A stretch of 15,342 nucleotides of DNA from a bacterium (GTDB lineage Bacteria > Bdellovibrionota > FAC87 > UBA2466). The DNA is taken from positions 1 to 15,342 of the forward strand of contig JAIEOG010000252.1 of NCBI GenBank assembly GCA_019750655.1, in the 5' to 3' direction. Shown piece after piece: positions 7,685 to 14,324 of this stretch (position 1 is its first letter; every line of letters begins with the position of its first letter). The position numbers and the translations under genes are program-made. The notes under the pieces were generated by a model, which worked only from the letters and a program-made list of their open reading frames with translations, searched no databases and was not told where the DNA came from.

Positions 7685-7890
7685 GGTCTGTTAAGAACTT
7701 TTCGGCTTCCCGCCGCGGCGCCTACTGCGGAGAATTGCTTTTCAGCAAAGCCTTTGATTTTCCAAACAAGAGCAGCGCAGCACCGCGGCGCAGCAAAGTA
7801 CGATTTTTTTTCGCTGGATGCAGTTTTCGAATTGGCAGGAATAGCAGCGTCAGCTAATCATCAAACTTGTCACATTGGGGGGAACATGGG
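7685..7890. promoter_or_regulatory. Divergent intergenic region between the lipoprotein operon and the plus-strand membrane-protein gene
   Basis: About 206 bp separate two genes read outward, so both promoters should lie here. For the plus strand a weak candidate is TTGGCA at 7832-7837 with TAATCA or AATCAT 17-18 bp downstream. I could not see a convincing promoter for the minus strand. The region carries repeated short words: CCGCGGCGC at 7713-7721 and 7783-7791, CAGCAAAG at 7743-7750 and 7791-7798, and GCGCAGCA at 7775-7782 and 7788-7795. On the minus strand, TTGCT-GAAA-AGCAA (7735-7748) could form a short hairpin with a GNRA loop in the lipoprotein mRNA leader. Confidence 0.45.
7877..7883 (+). 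promoter_or_regulatory. Ribosome binding site favouring GTG at 7891
   Basis: GGGGGGA is followed by seven bases and then GTG at 7891. An ATG at 7886 lies between them but is out of frame and reads only six codons before a stop, so it might weakly compete for initiation. Confidence 0.6.
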
Positions 7891-8934
7891 GTGGCAGATC
7901 CGCTAGGGGTATTTCCCGGTTTCGTTTCTAGATTTTTCATTTTGCTGGCAGTGCTCAGCGGTCTCGCTGCGCCTGCACGGGCTTCGACGGTTGAACTGAG
8001 TTGCGCTCAGTTAGTGAGCCGCGCGATTGAATCGATCGCCGCGCAACGTCCGACGAAGATCGCGGCAAAGATCCGCAAAAAGGCTACTCTCCTTCAGGAA
8101 AAAATCGAAGACCGCGTCCGCGCTCGCTGCCCTCGTCCGGAAAGCTGTTCTCCTGCGCGTTTGGCTTTGATCACTTCCCAGATTACTCAAGATGCGATTT
8201 CCCGAGAGCTCTACAAACCTGCCTCGTGGCGTGTGTATCCCGTCTTCGGGGCGGCACTGGCGGGTTTGGTCGCGCTCAACGTCTTTTCTCAGGATTACCT
8301 AAACCAATGGGTGGCGAGCTCTCTTACAACGCTCATCACGATCATCAGCGTGATGACCATTGACCATCTCGGCGCGTCTTCGTTGGAAACACCACTCTCC
8401 CACATTCGGCTCTGGGGCTACCAACAAACCGCCAGCGAAGACATCGCAGGCCTACGCGGGGCCGCCCAGCGGCGGCTCAATGAGATTTACCAAACCACCC
8501 AGCAGCTTTTGACTTCCATCGAAGAAGAAGCGCGCGCCACCGACCGCCAGGCAAAACTCCAAACGGTGCTAGCTCAAGTGAATTGCCGGCCTTACGCCGG
8601 CGAATGCTCCACCCAGTTTATGGAGCGTGCAGCGAATGTCTTTGCGAAACTGCTATCGGACATCGTACCAACCTATCCCGAGCTGGAATTTGCGGAACAT
8701 GAATATGCCGACTGGGCGAAGGTGACCTTCTCGCAGTGGTTCTTGGACGATTCCAACCGCGATGCCTTCCGGGCTCGCGTGCTGCTGTTGATTCAGGAGC
8801 GTTTTGATGAAGATGCCAAGCCAGACACGGCGGCTTGGCGGGCCTACGAAGCAGTGCTCTACGACTGGACGGCGCCTCTGCTGCCCGTGCCCGCGGCCGA
8901 TCCGCCTATTTTACCGCCAGGTAGCCATCAATAA
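7891..8934 (+). CDS. Exported/membrane protein of unknown family
   Basis: A 347-residue protein that I do not recognise. With the GTG start at 7891 it opens with a signal peptide (hydrophobic 15-28, likely cleavage at ARA/S). A Lys/Arg-rich helical region (about 50-80) and two hydrophobic segments (about 117-133 and 141-158) with a short turn follow. They may form a hairpin in the inner membrane, flanking a largely helical C-terminal part with long Glu/Arg/Gln-rich stretches (180-230). Five Cys (38, 80, 86, 232, 239) lie outside the hydrophobic segments and could form disulphides in the periplasm. The last residues are Pro-rich. A longer version from TTG at 7867 is possible but lacks a good ribosome site. 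It is transcribed away from the lipoprotein operon. Its last 29 bp overlap the end of the convergent marC-family gene, so antisense interference is possible. Confidence 0.72.
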   Translation: MADPLGVFPGFVSRFFILLAVLSGLAAPARASTVELSCAQLVSRAIESIAAQRPTKIAAKIRKKATLLQEKIEDRVRARCPRPESCSPARLALITSQITQDAISRELYKPASWRVYPVFGAALAGLVALNVFSQDYLNQWVASSLTTLITIISVMTIDHLGASSLETPLSHIRLWGYQQTASEDIAGLRGAAQRRLNEIYQTTQQLLTSIEEEARATDRQAKLQTVLAQVNCRPYAGECSTQFMERAANVFAKLLSDIVPTYPELEFAEHEYADWAKVTFSQWFLDDSNRDAFRARVLLLIQERFDEDAKPDTAAWRAYEAVLYDWTAPLLPVPAADPPILPPGSHQ

Positions 8935-9526
8935 CGAATTGCACCGCCATCGCGCAGAGGAGTAATCCCATCACCCGCGTGAGAACCCGCAGTCCGGTCA
9001 CGCCAATCCGGTGCAAGATCCGCTGTGCAAACTGCAGCATGGCGTAGGTAATCCCCAAGGTGATCGCGATGGAGACAAGAATGGCGGCGTAGTTGCTCAA
9101 GGAAGCCTCTCGGCTGGCGAGCACGATCACCGCCACAATAGACGCCGGCCCCGCGAGCATTGGAATGGCCAAGGGAATAATAGAGACATCTTCTTTAGTC
9201 GAAGCTTCGTTCTGTTCCGTTTTGGTCGTTTTCTCACCACGCGGAAGCATGTTGAGCATCTCAAATCCAATGACAAGCAGGATCAACCCGCCCGAAATCT
9301 GCAACGCCGGGATGGAGATCGCAAAAAACTTCAAGAGCAGATTGCCGACAAAGGTAAAAGTAGCCAGAAAGACAAAAGCCGCGATGCAAGCGCGTTTTAA
9401 AATCCGCCGTCTACCATCCTCGCTGTCCCCCGCCGTTAGCGTGAGAAACAGCGGGATGTAGCCCGGCGGATCAATGAGGGCGAAGAGTAGACCAAACGTC
9501 GATAAAAGCAGTGAGAACCATTCCAT
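8906..9526 (-). CDS. MarC-family integral membrane protein (UPF0056)
   Basis: A 206-residue inner-membrane protein with six predicted membrane segments (about 4-30, 45-65, 72-92, 115-137, 145-165, 180-202). Family marks are FALIDPPGYIPLFL (15-28), QISGGLILLVIGFEML (76-91) and IIPLAIPMLAGPASIV (116-131), the last two showing the internal pseudo-repeat. A charged loop at 95-113 splits the halves. MarC proteins have no settled function; the old link with multiple antibiotic resistance was not upheld. It starts 19 bp after the cupredoxin stop on the same strand, so the two are probably cotranscribed. A GAAGGA sequence touches the ATG, closer than ideal. The 3' end overlaps the convergent exported-protein gene by 29 bp. 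Confidence 0.92.
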   Translation of the reverse strand: MEWFSLLLSTFGLLFALIDPPGYIPLFLTLTAGDSEDGRRRILKRACIAAFVFLATFTFVGNLLLKFFAISIPALQISGGLILLVIGFEMLNMLPRGEKTTKTEQNEASTKEDVSIIPLAIPMLAGPASIVAVIVLASREASLSNYAAILVSIAITLGITYAMLQFAQRILHRIGVTGLRVLTRVMGLLLCAMAVQFVIDGYLAVK

Positions 9527-9545
9527 TCCTTCAGTCTAACACGGC

Positions 9546-9923
9546 TTAAGGCTTAAGGACCGTCATCACCGCGATTCTCCCCATCATCCCCATGCGCTCG
9601 TGCGGGCGGCAGATGTACTGGTAGTCCCCAGCGACGTCGAAGGTATGAGAGAAGGTCTCTCCACTCTGCAAGCTCCCCGAATCAAACGCTGCAGCGCCCA
9701 CGGGCAGCACGACATTCGCGGCATTCGCCGCCAAAGACGGATCGGCCGTCACGGTATGGGGAATGCGCGCAGTATTCACGAATTCCACCGTGTCTCCCTG
9801 TTCGATTTGGATTTGCTTGGGCGAAAAGCCCATCGAAACGATTTGCACTTGAACGGTTTTGGCGTTCGCAGCTCCGCTAAAGGCCAAGAGTCCCAGTAAC
9901 GCACTTAGTAGTTTTGTATTCAT
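9546..9923 (-). CDS. Periplasmic cupredoxin (plastocyanin/azurin-like blue copper protein)
   Basis: A 125-residue small copper protein. Residues 1-21 are a signal peptide ending ANA/K. The mature domain has the cupredoxin pattern: GFSPKQIQIEQGDTVEFVN (32-50), a first ligand His56 in IPHTV, then the C-terminal loop YICRPHERMGMMG with Cys105, His108 and Met113. Spacing Cys-x2-His-x4-Met matches plastocyanin; Met111 and Met114 are also present. The role is probably single-electron transfer or copper handling in the periplasm; the partner is unknown. A strong ribosome site, GAGGAG, lies seven bases before ATG 9923. The gene is divergent from a LysR-type regulator with a palindromic operator between them and is followed closely by the marC-family gene. 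The family call is strong, the physiological role open. Confidence 0.92.
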   Translation of the reverse strand: MNTKLLSALLGLLAFSGAANAKTVQVQIVSMGFSPKQIQIEQGDTVEFVNTARIPHTVTADPSLAANAANVVLPVGAAAFDSGSLQSGETFSHTFDVAGDYQYICRPHERMGMMGRIAVMTVLKP

Positions 9924-9930
9924 TTGCTGT

Positions 9931-9936
9931 CTCCTC
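9931..9936 (-). promoter_or_regulatory. Strong ribosome binding site of the cupredoxin gene
   Basis: GAGGAG on the minus strand, seven bases before the ATG at 9923. It is among the best sites in the window and suggests efficient translation when the gene is transcribed. Confidence 0.7.
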
Positions 9937-9961
9937 GATTCTTAGTTTGCGGTGCTATCGG

Positions 9962-9976
9962 TGTTTCCGGAAGTCA
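9962..9976. promoter_or_regulatory. Secondary partial operator (TTCCGGAA core)
   Basis: TGTTTCC occurs again at 9962-9968, directly joined to GGAAGTCA, giving an 8-bp palindrome TTCCGGAA at 9965-9972. It lies 32 bp from the matching half of the main operator, near three helical turns. LysR regulators typically use one strong and one weaker promoter-proximal site; this would be the weaker one next to the cupredoxin start. Confidence 0.5.
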
Positions 9977-9993
9977 TCAGAATCTGCATCACT

Positions 9994-10012
9994 TGTTTCC
10001 AATCTGGAAACA
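9994..10012. promoter_or_regulatory. Probable LysR-type operator, TGTTTCC-N5-GGAAACA
   Basis: A perfect inverted repeat with 7-bp arms (9994-10000 and 10006-10012) around five bases. The inner part fits the classical T-N11-A LysR box. It ends 18 bp before the regulator start codon and lies 70-89 bp upstream of the cupredoxin start, where a LysR protein could both limit its own gene and control the divergent gene. The word AATCTG is repeated at 9981-9986 and 10001-10006. Confidence 0.7.
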
Positions 10013-10030
10013 CCCAGCTAAAACGAGAAA

Positions 10031-10936
10031 ATGGACTTCCAGCAGCTCACACTGGCCGATCTCCAAGTTTTTAGTGACCTCTCGCAGCAAGGATCTCTAC
10101 GCGCTTTGAGCCGGCTAAAAGGCTGCAGCCCGAGCCAGATCTCCAAGACTTTGCGTCGCGTGGAACGCAAGCTTGGCACCCAGCTTCTCCAACGCTCAGT
10201 GAACGGAATGACGCTCACCCCCGACGGAATCCAGCTGCTCAGTGTCGCTGACCGGATTCTCGAACAAGCGCGCGGCCTCTCCCCTCGGGGGACCCCCGAA
10301 CAGAAAGAACCCAAACTCGTCAGCATCGCAGCGCCCCGCTTTGTTGCGAGCGATCTCTTGGCACCTTTGGTCGCGCGCTTAAAACAGGAGCAGCGTGACT
10401 ACCGCTTCCGCCTCTTAGACATGTCACCCGATCAATTAGGGGTGGCAGCCTTCCGCTCTGCCTGCGAAGTCCTTATCACCATCGATCTTCCGGGATTGAG
10501 CCGTGCCTGGGATTCGCGCAAGGTTGGCGCGCTCCCGTGGAACTTGTATTGCCACACGTCCCACCCCTTGGGTGAACACGCTGAACCCTTGCGAGTATTG
10601 GGGTTCCCATTCATCGTCCCGCAATACTGGACCGGCGAACGCTTTGAACAAGGCAATGATTTCTGCCCCATCCCTTGGGAGCGCAGGCGTAAAGGGGAAG
10701 AGACGTCTTCGATCAGCACAGCGCTGCGTCTTTTGGAAAACTCCACAGACGCTCTCGTTTTTGCGCCCCGTGTGGTGGCGCAGCCTTTCGTCCGGGCAGG
10801 AAAAATCCGCGAAGTGACCGTGAACGACTGGCCGACGGTCTCCAAACCGGTTTATTTAAGTGTCCGCGCCGACCGTGTGGATCAAAGACTGCACAGGGCA
10901 CTCCTCCAGCTACTCAAACGGGAATTGCTTAGATAA
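10031..10936 (+). CDS. LysR-family transcriptional regulator
   Basis: A 301-residue cytoplasmic regulator. Residues 8-66 are the LysR winged helix-turn-helix: LADLQVFSDLSQQGSLRALSR, the recognition helix around SPSQISKTLRRVERKLG (33-49), and the wing LLQRSVNGMTLTPDG. The linker helix (66-82) leads to a periplasmic-binding-protein-like effector domain (about 93-300), which is less conserved and gives no clue to the ligand. Length is normal for the family. ATG at 10031 follows a GAGAAA sequence. The gene is divergent from the cupredoxin gene with a shared palindromic operator, so the cupredoxin-marC pair is the likely target and autoregulation is expected. Family assignment is strong; the signal is unknown, with copper or redox state being only a guess from the neighbour. 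Confidence 0.9.
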   Translation: MDFQQLTLADLQVFSDLSQQGSLRALSRLKGCSPSQISKTLRRVERKLGTQLLQRSVNGMTLTPDGIQLLSVADRILEQARGLSPRGTPEQKEPKLVSIAAPRFVASDLLAPLVARLKQEQRDYRFRLLDMSPDQLGVAAFRSACEVLITIDLPGLSRAWDSRKVGALPWNLYCHTSHPLGEHAEPLRVLGFPFIVPQYWTGERFEQGNDFCPIPWERRRKGEETSSISTALRLLENSTDALVFAPRVVAQPFVRAGKIREVTVNDWPTVSKPVYLSVRADRVDQRLHRALLQLLKRELLR

Positions 10937-11002
10937 CAGGAATTTAACAGGCCGTTTCTTGACGAGCTCGCTATTTAATCCTATCGATATCCTAGGGGGA
11001 TC
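10937..11002 (+). promoter_or_regulatory. Short gap after the regulator with a possible promoter
   Basis: A TTGACG -35-like hexamer is at 10959-10964, with TATCGA 17 bp further (10982-10987). The -10 match is poor and the implied leader very short. TAACAGG is repeated at 10934-10940 and 10945-10951, 11 bp apart, the first copy containing the regulator stop. No terminator is seen, so readthrough from the regulator gene is possible. Confidence 0.3.
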
Positions 11003-12034
11003 TTGTCGCTTTTCTCGGGCACGAGTTTGCTGATAGCTATCGCGGCTACGCCCGCACCGCCTGCCGCTACCACGCCACCCGCTGCACAGCCCATTCCGAA
11101 GCCGTCCCCTCAAGCCGTTTTCAATATGTTTAGTTCGGCCGCGAATCCGACACCCGCGCCTCAGCCCGCGCCGCCTCGGATACCCTCACCACCGATGGTC
11201 GTGGCCATCCCCCCGCGCCCCTCCGCGAATGCGACTATTCCGACGCCTGCACCGGCTCGGATCACGCCTTACGTTCACAAACCCTTTGTCGTAGAGGCTA
11301 TCCGCGCTCGCCCCACTTTGTTTTACACACGCGGCGAGAGCGCCGTGCGCACTTCGCCGATTTTTCGGCCCGCTGGCATCAAAATCGCCATCAAGAACAA
11401 AGACGACCGCCTCGTCACCGAACAAGTGATCACGCTGGAGACGATGAAGCGAGAAGCTGAAATCGACGTGATCAAAGCGCAGCACGAACACGAAGCCGAC
11501 GAGAAACTGGCCAAGACGACGGGTGAGCTGCACGCTCAAATGGCTGCCTTGGTCGGCACAAATGCCGTGAGCCGGTTCGAATTCGAAAACTCGCGCGCCC
11601 GATTAATCCGTACGCAATGGAAAGCCGTGGAATCCGGCCACAAGATTCAAGAGCTTCAAGCGGAGATTGATATCGACACCTTGAAACTCGACAAAGCGCG
11701 CGGGCAAACCGTGATGCCCTCTAAGCTTGCAGGTGCCTATGCCCAGCTTTGGCGTTCACGGCACGAGAGAGCCAAAGCCCTCGAGCAGATGGGCGCGGCC
11801 GAATACTACTTTTTGAAATTTGTTTATGATGTGAACGTGAACCTTAAAGGGCAGACGTACGCTTCTGAGACCGAGCTACTCCGCGCCCAACGAGACGCCG
11901 AGGAATCCGAGGTCATTTGGAAACTCGCCAAAGCACTGGTTGTGAAAACCGAAGAAAGCTCTAAGGAAGCCGACAAAACAGCATCGGCCGCGGCGGCCCT
12001 TGAAAACCAAGACCCCAGCACGGTCTTGAATTAG
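11003..12034 (+). CDS. Pro/Ala-rich coiled-coil exported protein, function unknown
   Basis: A 343-residue protein without a recognised family. Residues 1-16 have a short hydrophobic stretch (SLLIAIAA) that may be a signal sequence. Residues 16-100 are dominated by Pro and Ala, like a flexible spacer crossing the periplasm. Residues 140-330 are almost wholly helical and charged, with features of long coiled coils. The piece NAVSRFEFENSRARL (188-202) inside paired helices recalls the hairpin of HlyD/RND-type membrane-fusion proteins, but their lipoyl and barrel domains are not evident, so this is only a resemblance. The start is TTG at 11003: an in-frame stop lies at 10976, and AGGGGGA at 10994-11000 acts as ribosome site. 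It follows the LysR gene by 66 bp and converges on the next gene with a 10-bp gap. Confidence 0.68.
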   Translation: MSLFSGTSLLIAIAATPAPPAATTPPAAQPIPKPSPQAVFNMFSSAANPTPAPQPAPPRIPSPPMVVAIPPRPSANATIPTPAPARITPYVHKPFVVEAIRARPTLFYTRGESAVRTSPIFRPAGIKIAIKNKDDRLVTEQVITLETMKREAEIDVIKAQHEHEADEKLAKTTGELHAQMAALVGTNAVSRFEFENSRARLIRTQWKAVESGHKIQELQAEIDIDTLKLDKARGQTVMPSKLAGAYAQLWRSRHERAKALEQMGAAEYYFLKFVYDVNVNLKGQTYASETELLRAQRDAEESEVIWKLAKALVVKTEESSKEADKTASAAAALENQDPSTVLN

Positions 12035-12054
12035 CCCCTCAAGATCAGCTTTTT
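12022..12054 (+). terminator. Weak Rho-independent terminator after the coiled-coil gene
   Basis: GGTCTTGA (12022-12029) pairs with TCAAGATC (12039-12046), with one G-U pair and a 9-base loop containing the TAG stop. A run of five T begins at 12050. The stem is AT-rich and the T-run starts three bases after it, so efficiency is uncertain. It would serve only the plus strand. Confidence 0.4.
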
Positions 12055-12845
12055 GGCCGAGCCACGCAACGCACGACACACCCAATGATCGGTGAAATGG
12101 TTCCGAAATGGATCAGCGTTCCTTGGCGCCCTACAAAACCGCTCTCGTTGCCTGGATGCGCTTTATCTACCGCTGCGCAGCCTTGTGCCGGAGCACCGAA
12201 AATATTCTTCACATCCCAACCGGACAAAATTTGAGGGTTGAAATACGGATCCCCCAAACTGTCGTACTTTCTAAAGGTGATATTGAACTCATTTCTGCTG
12301 AGGAGCTCAGTCCCTTGCGCATAGTCTTCTTCCGGATCGCCGCCCATGCTTTTGAACAAGCGCTCCCAGTCAGACTCCCCTTTTTTATCTGCTTCAACAT
12401 AGGTCCAGCCGGTAGGAACCTCTGCTCCAATGCCTTTGCAGTAGGCCTCTGCGTCTTCTTGCTTCATGAACTTGGGTTTACCGTCCGCATCGCGTAGAAC
12501 ATCGCCCATCCACACAACGCCCTTTTCATCTTTCCAGCCCTGGCCGAAAGCTTTGGCATCTGAAATTCCAAATGCCGCAAGCTCGTCAGATTTCAATTTC
12601 GAGTACGAAGAACCCGTTTCTGTGAAGTGGACGTTGTCCTTAGTCGCTGGTGCGGTAAGTCGGTAGGGAGGTGCTTGTCGGCGGTAAACATGGGTTACGT
12701 TGGCAGTGCCGAGTTTGTACGGCGCGAATACCCGCTCATCGTGGTAATCACTGAAGGGGCGGGGCTCACGATCTGCGGCGGCAGAGGCCACGGCACTGAT
12801 TCCGGACATTAACCCAACCAATAACGACGTCAGAGCAAACCGCAC
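12045..12845 (-). CDS. Secreted DUF1566/FGE-like protein, function unknown
   Basis: A 266-residue exported protein. Residues 1-22 are a signal peptide ending ASA/A. After a Tyr/Pro-rich N-terminal part, residues 126-170 carry FMKQEDAEAYCKGIGAEVPTG followed by WERLFKSMGGDPE, and the end reads VVRCVARPKS. This order (AxxYC-x3-GAxxP, helix, terminal VRCVAR) is the pattern of DUF1566 and formylglycine-generating-enzyme-like secreted proteins with a C-type-lectin-like fold. The similarity is by eye and moderate. Cys136, 223, 256 and 260 probably form disulphides; no lipobox is seen. The start is GTG at 12845 with a strong GGAGG four bases upstream. It converges on the coiled-coil gene and has its own upstream gap, so it is probably a single-gene unit. 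The role is unknown. Confidence 0.75.
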   Translation of the reverse strand: MRFALTSLLVGLMSGISAVASAAADREPRPFSDYHDERVFAPYKLGTANVTHVYRRQAPPYRLTAPATKDNVHFTETGSSYSKLKSDELAAFGISDAKAFGQGWKDEKGVVWMGDVLRDADGKPKFMKQEDAEAYCKGIGAEVPTGWTYVEADKKGESDWERLFKSMGGDPEEDYAQGTELLSRNEFNITFRKYDSLGDPYFNPQILSGWDVKNIFGAPAQGCAAVDKAHPGNESGFVGRQGTLIHFGTISPIIGCVVRCVARPKS

Positions 12846-12926
12846 AAAACCTCCAAAAAAACTCCAAAGTCAGCGTAACTGTATACTTTGAGTGCTCCCT
12901 ACGTTTTTTTAGAGCTCGAGCTGCGC
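12846..12926 (-). promoter_or_regulatory. Upstream region of the secreted-protein gene
   Basis: GGAGG at 12850-12854 is the ribosome site that fixes the GTG start at 12845. A TATACA -10-like word lies at 12880-12885 on the minus strand, without a recognisable -35. GAGCTCGAGCTC-type palindromic sequence (12911-12922) and a seven-T run (12904-12910 on plus) occur just after the HD-gene stop, but the T-run is in the wrong orientation for a minus-strand terminator. Confidence 0.4.
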
Positions 12927-14324
12927 TTATTGCGGGCGAATCCAGATTTCGGAGGAGTGCTGGATAGAACTGAAGTTTTCAGCCACGGGAGAAGCTGCCT
13001 TCCACGGCACCACTAACCCCGCAGACGCCGAAAAGAGGAAAACACCCACACTGTCTTTGAGCATCGGGCGATTTGCCGGGAGCATTTTTTGGTAGCCTGC
13101 CTGAGCAAGCCCCTGGCCTTCGCCTAAGCCGACAGGCAAGCCGACAACACCAAAACGGAAGCCTGGCTGCCGGAAAAGCGTGCCGCGGATGCGGCTCGCG
13201 TCGAGTTTTTCCTCGAGCCAGATGCGGAAAGATTCATCGCTCAACGACTTGTGCAGATCGAAAGTAACTTCCGGCCGGCCCGATTGCGGGAGCTTTGTTT
13301 CCAACTCACGTCGGACTTGTTCTTCGAAAGCGACCGTTTTCGGGTGCAGGTAAACCTGCGTGTACATCTGGAATAAGCTAAAAATAAAATCGTCCAGCAC
13401 ATGCTGTGTGCGCAAGTGCGAGACTAAAACAACATCTGAAGGCTCGCCGCGGTCGTTTGCGTGGCGCGCGAGGCACGGCATCAGCTTGCGCACGATGCGA
13501 TCCCATTCAATGCCACCCAGGCTCACGCCGCAGTTGCGGCCATCGCGTTGGATGTAGTCCGCGCGGTCCACATCAAAAGGCCCCGAGATCAAAGGCGCCA
13601 GAAGCCGTAGCATGGGCATGCCGCCCGCAATCCCACGCGCGCGAAGCGAGGACTCCAGCTCCGACTGCACGGCCGGGCCCAAGTCCCCACTCAGAATGCG
13701 CTTATTCACTAGGACGGCGACGGGCAGGAAAAACCCTAATGCATCCGCAACGTGCCCCAAGCGTTCTAGGTCGCTCAGGATCTCGTGGATATAAAGCAGC
13801 GAAACTTCTTCGTGGTAGATGCGACGGCCCTGTTTCTCGCTTTGGTCAAAAAACTTGCGCACCGGGCCCGAAAGCAAGGCGATGCGGTCCTGGAAGTTCT
13901 GCGGAAGATCCAAGTATTCAAACGTGTGGCTCCAGGGGCCATGGCCGACATCATGGAGCATGGCAGCCAGGATGGTCACCTGCTCCCAGAACTCACGCGA
14001 TTTGCGGTTTTGCGCGATCTCGGTCACGCATTGGCGCGTTTCACGCACCAGGAACTGGGTGCCGTCCACTTCCCGTTCGTATTCAAATTCCCAAGTGGGC
14101 CAGGTTTCCACCAAGCTTTCGTAGTACTGGCCCGCGAGGTGGGCCGCTCCCAAAGAGTGCTGAAAACGCGTGTGCGTGGCACACGGAAAAACAAACTCCG
14201 CGAGCCCCAGCTGCTTGATATAGCGCAAGCGCTGAAAACTCGGGTGATCCACCACCGCCCGGGCCACATGCCCCAAGCTGATATCGCCGTGGATCTCGTC
14301 GCGGAGAATGAGCGGCTTGGTCAC
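12927..14324 (-). CDS. HD-domain phosphohydrolase (dGTPase/SAMHD1-like)
   Basis: A 465-residue HD-superfamily hydrolase. It begins with the family pattern RDEIHGDISL (8-17), then HPSFQRLRYIKQLG (27-40) and ATHTRFQHSLGAAH (49-62). The metal site is drawn from His56, His124-Asp125 in AMLHDVGHGPWSH, and the Asp cluster in FDVDRADYIQRD (250-261). This is the layout of SAMHD1 and bacterial dNTPase-like HD proteins, which hydrolyse dNTPs or related nucleotides in the cytoplasm. Its real substrate cannot be told here, and the C-terminal part from about 330 is not recognised. The start is GTG at 14324, overlapping the gltX stop as GTGA, with GGGGAA upstream as ribosome site. It is probably cotranscribed and translationally coupled with gltX. 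Family assignment is firm. Confidence 0.9.
   Translation of the reverse strand: MTKPLILRDEIHGDISLGHVARAVVDHPSFQRLRYIKQLGLAEFVFPCATHTRFQHSLGAAHLAGQYYESLVETWPTWEFEYEREVDGTQFLVRETRQCVTEIAQNRKSREFWEQVTILAAMLHDVGHGPWSHTFEYLDLPQNFQDRIALLSGPVRKFFDQSEKQGRRIYHEEVSLLYIHEILSDLERLGHVADALGFFLPVAVLVNKRILSGDLGPAVQSELESSLRARGIAGGMPMLRLLAPLISGPFDVDRADYIQRDGRNCGVSLGGIEWDRIVRKLMPCLARHANDRGEPSDVVLVSHLRTQHVLDDFIFSLFQMYTQVYLHPKTVAFEEQVRRELETKLPQSGRPEVTFDLHKSLSDESFRIWLEEKLDASRIRGTLFRQPGFRFGVVGLPVGLGEGQGLAQAGYQKMLPANRPMLKDSVGVFLFSASAGLVVPWKAASPVAENFSSIQHSSEIWIRPQ

Noticed and set aside
7867..7890. TTG at 7867 as start of the plus-strand exported protein
   Set aside because: GTG at 7891 has a GGGGGGA ribosome site with a 7-nt spacer, and the TTG has none; the extra eight residues add nothing to the signal peptide.
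12901..12922. T-run with GAGCTCGAGCTC as terminator of the HD gene
   Set aside because: On the minus strand the run is A rather than T, and the palindrome has no loop, so it cannot act as a Rho-independent terminator for that gene.
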